A DNA stretch of 64,000 bases, from assembly GCF_002563695.1 (NCBI RefSeq), contig NZ_PDJI01000004.1, positions 248,001 through 312,000 of the forward strand. Reading direction: 5' to 3'. The notes under the pieces are model-generated. The model worked only from the letters and a program-made list of their open reading frames with translations. It was not told the DNA's origin and did not search any database. The translations under genes were made by a program, and so were the position numbers. Shown here piece by piece: positions 34,144 to 43,810 of this stretch (positions are counted from its first letter, which is position 1; each line of letters begins with the position of its first letter). Origin of the DNA: Georgenia soli (lineage in GTDB: Bacteria; Actinomycetota; Actinomycetes; Actinomycetales; Actinomycetaceae).

Positions 34144-34364
34144 GCAGAAAGAATGCGGCCGACTGTCACCCACAGGGATGAATGGCGCACGGTTTGAAAA
34201 CAGTCGCATCTTAAGCAGCTGAACAACTCGTGCGCTGCGGTCGGAACAAATGTGGACAGGGCATCTCGCGAGCGTCCCGAAGCGCAGCCCGAAGGAGTTA
34301 CCGGTCTCGATCCGGTCGAAGTTCATTGGCTGGTGGTTGGACCGCCGCGCCCCTGGGCTCCGGT

Positions 34365-34396
34365 CAGCGGCTTGCTCGACCAGCGGCTTGCTCGAC
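34365..34396. repeat. 16-bp tandem duplication
   Basis: CAGCGGCTTGCTCGAC occurs twice in direct contact (34365-34380, 34381-34396), 35 bp beyond the hrpB stop. No fold or function is evident. Confidence 0.9.
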
Positions 34397-34430
34397 CAGC
34401 AGCAGGACCAGCACGAGCACCGCGACCCGA

Positions 34431-37073
<2,643 letters not shown>

Positions 37074-37108
37074 GAGAAGAAGTCTGCCGCGTCGGCCGGA
37101 GGAGGTTC

Positions 37109-37169
37109 GCGCCGCCGGGCCGGAGTGTGCGCCGCCGGACCGGGAGTGTGCGCCGCCGGACCGGTGTTC
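37109..37169. repeat. Three ~20-bp tandem units between hrpB and rsbQ
   Basis: Units at 37109-37128, 37129-37149 and 37150-37169 share GCGCCGCCGGRCCGG followed by AGTGT or a variant. They occupy most of the 112-bp divergent promoter gap and end 16 bp before the rsbQ start. Confidence 0.85.
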
Positions 37170-37185
37170 CCGTAGGGTCGCAGAC

Positions 37186-37983
37186 GTGAATGTGCTGCTA
37201 CGCAACAACGTCAGGGTCTGCGGCGACCCGGCGGGACCGCCGATGATCTTCGCCCACGGCTTCGGCTGCGACCAGCAGATGTGGCGGTTCGTCGCGCCCG
37301 CGTTCGAGGCGACGCACCGCGTGGTGCTCTTCGACCATGTCGGCGCCGGAGGCTCCGACGCGTCGGCGTACGACACCGTGCGCCACTCGCGGCTCGAGGG
37401 CTACGCGCAGGACGTGGTCGAGATCCTCGACGCCCTCGACGCCGGGCCCGCGGTGTTCGTCGGGCACTCCGTCTCCGCCATGATCGGCGTCCTTGCCGCG
37501 CGGGACCGCCCTGACCTGTTCGACCGTCTGGTGCTCGTGGGCCCGAGCCCGCGCTACATGGACGACGGCGACTACCGGGGCGGCTTCAGCCAGGAGGAGA
37601 TCGAGGAGCTCCTGGACACCATGGACGACAACTACCTCGGCTGGTCCGCCCACCTGGCGCCGGTCATCATGGGCAGGCCCGACCGCCCCGAGCTCGGGCA
37701 GGAGCTCACCGACAGCTTCTGCCGGTCGGACCCGCACATCGCCCGCCGCTTCGCCCGCACCACCTTCCTCTCCGACAACCGTGCCGACCTGCCTGACGTG
37801 CGGACCCCCGCACTCGTCGTCCAGTGCCGGGAGGACGTCATCGCACCGCCCCAGGTCGGCGCCTACGTCAACGACCGGCTGCCCGTGAGCGAGATGGTCC
37901 TTCTCGACGCGGTGGGCCACTGCCCGAACCTCAGCGCCCCCGACCAGCTCGTCACGGCGATGAAGTCCTACCTCGCCGCGTGA
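37186..37983 (+). CDS. rsbQ: Alpha/beta hydrolase RsbQ homologue
   Basis: 265 residues closely following Bacillus subtilis RsbQ along its whole length: FAHGFGCDQQMWRFVAPAFE, HRVVLFDHVGAGGSD, FVGHSVSAMIG with nucleophile Ser95, GGFSQEEIEELLDTMDDNYL, CREDVIAP (acid) and AVGHCPNLSAPDQ (His). In Bacillus it produces or delivers a small ligand needed by the PAS-phosphatase RsbP to switch on the energy-stress response. The next gene, overlapping by GTGA, is an RsbP-like phosphatase, so the pair is conserved. GTG start. Confidence 0.95.
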   Translation: MNVLLRNNVRVCGDPAGPPMIFAHGFGCDQQMWRFVAPAFEATHRVVLFDHVGAGGSDASAYDTVRHSRLEGYAQDVVEILDALDAGPAVFVGHSVSAMIGVLAARDRPDLFDRLVLVGPSPRYMDDGDYRGGFSQEEIEELLDTMDDNYLGWSAHLAPVIMGRPDRPELGQELTDSFCRSDPHIARRFARTTFLSDNRADLPDVRTPALVVQCREDVIAPPQVGAYVNDRLPVSEMVLLDAVGHCPNLSAPDQLVTAMKSYLAA

Positions 37984-39503
37984 GCGACCGCGCCACCGCC
38001 TGGGACGTCCTGCCGAGCGGACTGCTCACCCTCGACGGGGACGGCCTCATCCTCGACGCCAACCGCACCTTCCTCGACTGGGTCGGCCGTTCGTCGGCGG
38101 AGGTCGTCGGCCAGCTCCGCCTGAACCTGCTCCTGTCGGTGGGCGGCCGGATCTACTGGGAGACCCACCTCTCGCCGCTGCTGCACGCCGAGGGCCGGGT
38201 CGACGAGGTGGCGCTCGAGCTGCGCGGACCGGGCGGCCGGGTGCCGGTGCTCCTCTCCGCCGTCGCCACGCCCGCACCGGGCGGAGGGACCGAGGTACAC
38301 GTCGCCCTCTCGGGGGCGAGCGACCGCTCACGGTACGAGCGAGAGCTGCTCCACGCGCGGCGGGAGGCCGAACGCGCCGCCTCCCGGACCCGGGTCCTCC
38401 AGGAGGTCACCGCCGCCCTCTCCGGCGCAGCCGGGGCCGACGCCGTGGCGGAGGCGCTGCTCGCCGCCGCCCGGTCCTTCGGCGCGGCGGCCGGCACGTG
38501 CTGGTTGCGGGACCAGACCGGGACCTTCCTGCCCCGGGCCTCCTCCGGCGAGACGCTCGAGAGCGCCGGTCCCGCGCCGGCGAGCTTCGGCCGGGGTGCC
38601 GAGAGCCGTGAGGGCCGCGTGCTGGTGCCGCTGCGCGGACGCACGGACGTGCACGGGGTCCTTTCCCTGCTCCCGTTCGACGGTGCCGGTGCGGACCCGG
38701 TGGACCTGCCCGTCCTGACCGCCGTCGGGCAGCAGGCCGGCCTCGCGCTGGACCGCGTGGTCCTCTACGAACGCAGCGCTGCCGTGGCTCACCAGCTCCA
38801 GCAGTCGCTGCTCTCGGCCGCCGTTCCCACGGACGAGCGCTTCGAGGTCACGACCGTGTACAACCCGGGCGTCGAGTCCCTGGAGGTGGGCGGTGACTGG
38901 TACGACGCCTTCCTCGTGACCGACTCGGTCCTCGCCGTGGTCGTGGGCGACGTCGTCGGACGGGGGCTGCGGGCAGCCGCCGCCATGGGGCAGCTGCGCA
39001 GCGCTGTGCGAGCCCTCGCGGCCTCCGGGATCGAACCCGCCGAGGTGCTCGTCGGCCTCGACCGCTTCGTCCAGCACGTCCCCGAGGCGAGCTTCTCGAC
39101 CCTCGCGTACGGGGAGCTGGACCTGACCACCGGGCACCTGCGGTACGCCAGCGCCGGTCACCTCCCACCGTTGCTGACCTCCGCCGACGGCGCGGCGCGC
39201 CTCGTGTGGGAGGGGCGCTCGACCCCGCTCGGGTTCGCCCTGCCCGCCGGCCGGACCGAGGCGGTGCTCGAGCTCGGCCCGGGCGACCAGCTGCTGCTGT
39301 ACACCGACGGTCTCGTGGAGCGCCGGGACCGGCCGCTGGCGGCCGGCCTGCACGAGCTCACCGCCGTCGCGGCCGCGGAGGGCGGGCGGCCTGCGAGCGA
39401 GGTTCCCGGGATCCTCATGGAGCGGCTCGTCCCGGCGGGCGAGCGCCACGACGACGTGTGCCTGCTCCTCCTGACCTGGCGGGGACCGGCGCCCCTCCCC
39501 TAG
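37980..39503 (+). CDS. rsbP: PAS-GAF-PP2C phosphatase, RsbP/RsbU type
   Basis: 507 residues: PAS domain 5-115 (GLLTLDGDGLILDANRTFLD), short helical linker 118-140 (RYERELLHARREAERAASR), GAF domain 145-270 and a SpoIIE/PP2C phosphatase domain 285-500 (VGGDWYDAFLV and VVGDVVGRGLRAAAAMGQLR carry the metal-binding Asp residues; LLLYTDGLVERRDR, GERHDDVCLLLL are near the end). The PAS domain is the likely receiver of the RsbQ product, and the phosphatase should dephosphorylate an anti-anti-sigma protein. The extra GAF domain is not in Bacillus RsbP. Targets are outside the window. Its stop is the palindrome CTAG shared with the convergent decarboxylase gene. Confidence 0.9.
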   Translation: MSDRATAWDVLPSGLLTLDGDGLILDANRTFLDWVGRSSAEVVGQLRLNLLLSVGGRIYWETHLSPLLHAEGRVDEVALELRGPGGRVPVLLSAVATPAPGGGTEVHVALSGASDRSRYERELLHARREAERAASRTRVLQEVTAALSGAAGADAVAEALLAAARSFGAAAGTCWLRDQTGTFLPRASSGETLESAGPAPASFGRGAESREGRVLVPLRGRTDVHGVLSLLPFDGAGADPVDLPVLTAVGQQAGLALDRVVLYERSAAVAHQLQQSLLSAAVPTDERFEVTTVYNPGVESLEVGGDWYDAFLVTDSVLAVVVGDVVGRGLRAAAAMGQLRSAVRALAASGIEPAEVLVGLDRFVQHVPEASFSTLAYGELDLTTGHLRYASAGHLPPLLTSADGAARLVWEGRSTPLGFALPAGRTEAVLELGPGDQLLLYTDGLVERRDRPLAAGLHELTAVAAAEGGRPASEVPGILMERLVPAGERHDDVCLLLLTWRGPAPLP

Positions 39504-40921
39504 CCCGCCGCGGCCACCGCCCGGGCGAGCGCGTCGAGGCTGCGGGCGACGTCGCCCTCGGTGGTGGAGAAGTTGCTGACCGAGATCCGCAGCACCGCCC
39601 GCCCGTGCCACACGGACCCGGTCATCCACGTGGTGCCCTCCTCGAGAAGCCGCTCCACCACCCGGCGGGTCCGTCCGTCGTCGCCGAACGCCACGCAGAC
39701 CTGGGTGAGGACCACGTCGTTGAGCACCTCCGCGCCGTCGAGGCGGGCGGCGCCCTCGGCGAGCTGGCGGGCCCGCACGCACAGACGCTCCACCAGCTCG
39801 GCGACGCCGTCGCGTCCGAGGCTGCGCAGCACCGCCCACACCGGGACGCCCCGGGCGCGCCGCGAGAGCTCGAGGACCCGTTCCTGCGGGTCGCCGACCA
39901 CGTCCTGCACGAGGTACGCCCCGTGCACGGCCATGGAGGTGCGCGCGGCCTCCGCGTCCCGGACGACGGCCACGCCGCAGTCGTACGGGACGTTGAGCGT
40001 CTTGTGGGCGTCGGTCGCCCAGGAGTCGGCGAGCTCGACCCCGGCGGTGAGGTGCCGCAGACCCGGTGCGGCCGCCGCCCACAGCCCGAAGGCGCCGTCG
40101 ACGTGCACCCAGGCTCCGGCGTCGTGCGCCAGGGGGACACACTCGGCGAAGGGGTCGGAGTCGCCGGAGTGAATGTTGCCGGCCTGGAGCACCACGAGCG
40201 TGGGCTCGCCGCGCCGCCCCTCCGCCAGCGCGCGTCGCAGCGCGTCGGGCCGGACGCGGCCCTGGTCGTCGACGTCCACGGTCTCGGGCAGCCCGAGGCC
40301 CAGGTAGCGCAGCGCGAGGTCCACGGACGCGTGCCGCTCGGCACCTGCCACCACGCGCACGCGCGGCCCGCCGGCGAGGCCGCGCTCGACGTCCCAGCCA
40401 GCCCGGCGCAGGACGGCGTCCCGGCCGGCCGCCAGGCCGACGACGTTCGCGGTCGTGGCCCCGGTGGCGAACCCGACGGAGCTGCCGGCGGGCAGACCCA
40501 GCAGCTCCAGCAGCCACCTGCCGGCGACCTCCTCGACCGCCGCCACCGCGGGCGTGACCTGCCGCAGGACGGCGTTCTGGTCCCAGGCGCTGACCAGCCA
40601 GTCGGCCGCCAGGGCCGCCGGGTGCGTCCCCCCGACGACGAACCCGAAGAAGCGTCCCGACGGCATGGCGGTCAGCCCCGGTTCGCAGGCCGCGACGAGC
40701 TGGTCGACGACGACGGCGGCCGGGTCCGTGGGCCCGTCCGGCAGAGCGCGCCCGAGCTCCTCGGCGACGGCGTCGACCCCGACCCGTGGCGGCACCCGTC
40801 GGTCCGGGAGGGTCCCGAGCCAGGCCCGTGCGTGCGCGTACGCGCTCTCGAGGGCGGCGTCGAGGTCGGTCGCCGTGACGCTCCCCTGTCCGCGGTCCGC
40901 GGGCCGCTGCGTCGTCTCCAT
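39500..40921 (-). CDS. Pyridoxal phosphate-dependent group II decarboxylase family protein
   Basis: 473 residues. Type I PLP fold: GFATGATTANVVGLAAGRDA (phosphate loop), HASVDLALRYLGLG, WVHVDGAFGLWAAAAPGL (Asp contacting the ring nitrogen) and the Schiff-base Lys in DSWATDAHKTLNVPYDCGVA. The HVDGAFG motif and overall length place it with aromatic-amino-acid/glutamate/dopa-type decarboxylases, but the specific amino acid is not predictable; annotations for this subgroup often read aspartate aminotransferase family. Start has GAAGGAG upstream. Convergent with the phosphatase gene, sharing four bases of stop codon. Confidence 0.9.
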   Translation of the reverse strand: METTQRPADRGQGSVTATDLDAALESAYAHARAWLGTLPDRRVPPRVGVDAVAEELGRALPDGPTDPAAVVVDQLVAACEPGLTAMPSGRFFGFVVGGTHPAALAADWLVSAWDQNAVLRQVTPAVAAVEEVAGRWLLELLGLPAGSSVGFATGATTANVVGLAAGRDAVLRRAGWDVERGLAGGPRVRVVAGAERHASVDLALRYLGLGLPETVDVDDQGRVRPDALRRALAEGRRGEPTLVVLQAGNIHSGDSDPFAECVPLAHDAGAWVHVDGAFGLWAAAAPGLRHLTAGVELADSWATDAHKTLNVPYDCGVAVVRDAEAARTSMAVHGAYLVQDVVGDPQERVLELSRRARGVPVWAVLRSLGRDGVAELVERLCVRARQLAEGAARLDGAEVLNDVVLTQVCVAFGDDGRTRRVVERLLEEGTTWMTGSVWHGRAVLRISVSNFSTTEGDVARSLDALARAVAAAG

Positions 40922-41003
40922 GCTGGACTCCTTCGTCGCCGGGACCCCCAGCATGCTCCCGCCGGACCGTCCGCGAGGGGGAACGGTCCCCGGCGAGAGC
41001 GTC

Positions 41004-42137
41004 TCAACGGGCGAGAGCCGGGGCCACCACGTCGTCGACGAGGGCGAGGAGCGCCGTCGCCTCCAGCGGGTCCCCGGCCGGCACGGAGCTCGCGACGGCG
41101 ACGACGAGGTCGAGCTCGGGCACCACCTCGATGAGTTGACCGCCGTGGCCCAGCGCGGCGAAGGCGCGGTGGCCGTCCGCCGTCGCGACCCACCACTGGT
41201 AGCCGTACCCCTTCGTCGCACGGAAGGTCCCGGACCTCGTGACCTGCCTGCTCGTCGACTCGGCGACCCACCAGAACGGCACGATCTGCTGCCCGCCGCT
41301 GCGGCCGCCGTCGGCCATGAGCTGACCCACCCGCGCCATGTCGGACGCGGTGATCTTCAGCCCTGCGGCGCCGAGGTGCCGGCCCTGCGGGTCCACCGGC
41401 CAGGCGAACCCGGCACGGTCGTAGGCCGACGAACCGCGCTCGACCGCCGCCGGCTCCGCGGCGGGCTCGGAGACGATGCCCAGGGGGTCGAACAGCTGCT
41501 CGCGGGCGAACTCGAGCACGGTCGAGCCCGTCGCCTCCGCGAGGACGGCCGAGAGGAGGTGGGCGCTGCGTCTCGAGTGCACGAACCGGTCGCCGGGCCG
41601 GAAGCTCAGCCCGTCCGCCAGGACCTGGGCCACCACGTCCCCCGGGCCGCCGAGGTCCATGGGTTCGTCCAGCAGCCCGCCGGTCATCGTCAGGAGCTCC
41701 TCCACCGTGACCGAGGCGACGTCCTCGGACATCGAGCCGGAGTACTCCGGGAGCAGCTCGCCGAGGGTCTGCTGGAGGCCCTCGATGTACCCCTTGTCGA
41801 TGGCGATGCCGACGAGGACGGACACCACGCTCATGGTCACCGCGTCCACGTCGTAGGTGGCCTCGGGCGTGCTCTCCCGGTAGTGCTCGAAGACCGGCCG
41901 GCCGTCCTGGAGCACGAGGAACGCCCGGACGTGGTCGAGCCCGCGGTCGGAGGGGTCGTGCGCGAGGGTCTCCACCAGGGTGGGTCCCAGGCCACCGGTC
42001 AGGGCCGACGGCGTACCTGACGACGGCGTGGCGCGTCCTTCGTCAGGGGCCGTGCCGGGCGGCCCGCCCGTGCATGCGACCAGCGCCGCTGCGAGCGCCG
42101 CGGACGCCGCCGCCACCAACAGCCGTGACGGTGCCAT
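41004..42137 (-). CDS. Class C beta-lactamase-fold lipoprotein lacking catalytic residues
   Basis: 377 residues with a lipoprotein signal (LAAALVAC, Cys22) and the serine-hydrolase/beta-lactamase fold: YDVDAVTMSVVSVLVGIAID, LLTMTGGLLDE, RFVHSRRSAHLLSAVLAEAT, YGYQWWVATADGHRAFAALG, GHGGQLIEVVPELDLVVAV. The SxxK catalytic motif (SVTK in relatives) reads AVTM here (Ala99, Met102), and the YxN motif reads HSR. Only the GHGG triad element remains. It is therefore probably not an active amidase or esterase; a binding role is likely. Start has CGAGGAG upstream. Confidence 0.88.
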   Translation of the reverse strand: MAPSRLLVAAASAALAAALVACTGGPPGTAPDEGRATPSSGTPSALTGGLGPTLVETLAHDPSDRGLDHVRAFLVLQDGRPVFEHYRESTPEATYDVDAVTMSVVSVLVGIAIDKGYIEGLQQTLGELLPEYSGSMSEDVASVTVEELLTMTGGLLDEPMDLGGPGDVVAQVLADGLSFRPGDRFVHSRRSAHLLSAVLAEATGSTVLEFAREQLFDPLGIVSEPAAEPAAVERGSSAYDRAGFAWPVDPQGRHLGAAGLKITASDMARVGQLMADGGRSGGQQIVPFWWVAESTSRQVTRSGTFRATKGYGYQWWVATADGHRAFAALGHGGQLIEVVPELDLVVAVASSVPAGDPLEATALLALVDDVVAPALAR

Positions 42138-42207
42138 GGCCCACTCCTCGCCGCGACGCTGGGGGCCTTCTCATCATGCGCGTCGCGCCCGCGGGCGGTC
42201 CAGACCC

Positions 42208-43332
42208 TCAGGCGCGCTCGAGCAGGGTGATGACCTCGTAGTGGGTGGTCTGCGGGAACATGTCGAGCACGCGGGCCCTGGTCGGGCGCAGCGACGGCAT
42301 CGCGGCAAGGTCCGACGCCAGCGAGCGCGCGTTGCAGCTGGAGTAGATGACTCGCCGCACGCCGGAGGTCTCCAGCCACGCGGCAAGCTGTGCTCCGACG
42401 CCCCTGCGCGGCGGGTTGACGATCACCAGCTCGGGCGGCCCGGGCGCGGCGAGCGCGAAGGCGGTGGCGTCCCCGGCCAGGAACGTCAGCCCCTCCAGCC
42501 CCGCCTCGTCGCGGCTCGTCTCGGCACTGGCGACCGCCTCGGCGCTGATCTCGATGCCGGTCACGCTCCGCCCCCGGCCCGCGCGGTGCAGCGCGAACCC
42601 GCCGACGCCGCAGTAGAGGTCCCACACGGAGGCCGGGTCCGCCTCGTCCACCCACTCCCGGCCCTGCCGGTACAGCGCCGAGGCGATGTCGGTGTTGGTC
42701 TGGAAGAAGCTCTGGGGGCGCAGGTGGAGGACCGCGTCGCCCACCGGCATGCGCAGCGTGGCCCGCTCGGTCAGCACGATCTCCTCCTCGCCCTCGAGGA
42801 CGGCCTTGTGCTGGGGCTGGAGGTTGACCGTGACGACGGCGAGGCGGGGCAGTGCGTCGAGCAGCCACGGCAGGTGCTTGCGGATCCGCACGACGGACTC
42901 CGTGGAACGGAGCACGAGGCGGAGCATGAGCTCGCCGTCCGGCGAGGCGGTCAGCAGGACGTACTTCAGCTCGCCGCGGCGGCGCGGGACGTCGTACGGG
43001 GTGAGCCGCGCGCGGGTGACGAACGCCGCCAGCGACGGGAAGGTGTCGCGCAGCTCCTGGGCGGTGATGCCGCAGCTGGTCAGGTCCACGCCGTGGCCGT
43101 CGGCGTCGAGGATCCCGAGCGTCGGCTCCTCCACCGTGCCGGAGACGACCATCTTCGCCTTGTTCCGGTACCCCGACTCACGGCTCGGCACGGCGGGCAG
43201 CCAGCTCAGCTCCGGGTACCCGGCGAGCAGGTGGGCGCAGTGCTGCTGCTTGGCGGCCAGCTGGTCGGTGTACGCCTGGCCCATGAGGGTGCAGGAACGG
43301 CAGGCCGCGGCGTCGAAGTAGGAGCACTGCAT
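42208..43332 (-). CDS. rlmC: 23S rRNA (uracil-747-C5)-methyltransferase RlmC
   Basis: 374 residues. N-terminal iron-sulfur cysteines in MQCSYFDAAACRSCTLMGQA match E. coli RlmC (MQCALYDAGRCRSC), and the SAM-dependent domain follows (VWDLYCGVGGFALHRAGRGR, VIVNPPRRG) with the catalytic Cys in VIYSSCNARSLASDL. It methylates U747 of 23S rRNA. The TRAM domain of RumA/TrmA-type relatives is missing, also as in RlmC. Transcribed from a promoter just before the ATG at 43332; 70 bp separate it from the serine-hydrolase-like gene. Confidence 0.95.
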   Translation of the reverse strand: MQCSYFDAAACRSCTLMGQAYTDQLAAKQQHCAHLLAGYPELSWLPAVPSRESGYRNKAKMVVSGTVEEPTLGILDADGHGVDLTSCGITAQELRDTFPSLAAFVTRARLTPYDVPRRRGELKYVLLTASPDGELMLRLVLRSTESVVRIRKHLPWLLDALPRLAVVTVNLQPQHKAVLEGEEEIVLTERATLRMPVGDAVLHLRPQSFFQTNTDIASALYRQGREWVDEADPASVWDLYCGVGGFALHRAGRGRSVTGIEISAEAVASAETSRDEAGLEGLTFLAGDATAFALAAPGPPELVIVNPPRRGVGAQLAAWLETSGVRRVIYSSCNARSLASDLAAMPSLRPTRARVLDMFPQTTHYEVITLLERA

Positions 43333-43353
43333 AGCCCGTCGAGTCTAGGCGCG

Positions 43354-43779
43354 TCAGACCCGCGTCAGCGTCTCCGGATCCTCGCTACCGCCGAAGTACC
43401 GGTCGAGCACCCGGCGGAACACCGGCTCCTCCGGTGCGGCGCGCCCGAACAGCGTCATCGAGGAACGGAGCTTGGTGGCGTCGATCCCGCCGAGCAGTGC
43501 GTCGGCGCTCGGTGCCCCGGACGCGGCCACCACCTCGGCGCACTCCCGCAGCCGCGGCCCGAGAACGGGGTGCGCGAGGTAGGCGCGCGCCTCCTCCAGG
43601 GAGGAGATGGCGTACCGCTGAGACATCGGGCTGTGCCCCAGGCCGGCGACCTGGGGGAAGACGAACCACATCCAGTGACTGGTCTTCCGGCCGCGGCGGA
43701 GCTCGGCGAGCGCGGCGTCGTAGGTTCCGCCGTCGTCCTGGGCGGTGACGAAGCGTTCCAGCCCGAACCGGTCCTCCAT
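43354..43779 (-). CDS. DUF1810 domain-containing protein
   Basis: 141 residues covering the whole DUF1810 family: RFVTAQDDGGTYDAALAELR, SHWMWFVFPQVAGLG, EEARAYLAHPVLGPRL and SMTLFGRA. The start at 43779 is preferred over the ATG two codons upstream because it is seven bases from AGGAG. The family, related to ribosyl-linkage enzymes (calpastatin-annotated in old databases), has no firm function. It is separated from rlmC by 21 bp in the same direction, so they may share a transcript. Confidence 0.9.
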   Translation of the reverse strand: MEDRFGLERFVTAQDDGGTYDAALAELRRGRKTSHWMWFVFPQVAGLGHSPMSQRYAISSLEEARAYLAHPVLGPRLRECAEVVAASGAPSADALLGGIDATKLRSSMTLFGRAAPEEPVFRRVLDRYFGGSEDPETLTRV

Positions 43780-43810
43780 GGCCATCTCCTCTCTCGGTGC
43801 CTGAACGCTC

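Larger units (their letters stand above)
33861..34430. other. Gene-free region: promoter side of the HNH gene and downstream of hrpB
   Basis: About 570 bp, clearly richer in A+T than its surroundings, without a credible gene. An 84-codon frame at 33968-34222 exists only because of the repeats and has no ribosome site. It holds the 44-bp array (33969-34143), one isolated TGTGGACAG at 34251, and a 16-bp tandem duplication at 34365-34396. Confidence 0.8.

Noticed and set aside
33968..34222. 84-codon frame across the array as a gene
   Set aside because: No ribosome site; a 44-bp period is not a multiple of three so the frame does not repeat; no similarity.
33969..34259. DnaA-box array as the chromosomal origin
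   Set aside because: No dnaA, dnaN, gyrB, rpmH or parAB nearby, motifs are mostly imperfect and all in one orientation. Kept only as a DnaA-box-like array.
32157..34430. Prophage or transposon island
   Set aside because: Only one HNH/DUF222 gene; no integrase, transposase, terminal inverted repeats or target duplication recognised.
38328..40517. Minus-strand 729-codon frame opposite the RsbP-like and decarboxylase genes
   Set aside because: Arg/Gly-rich, no motifs, overlaps two well-supported genes.
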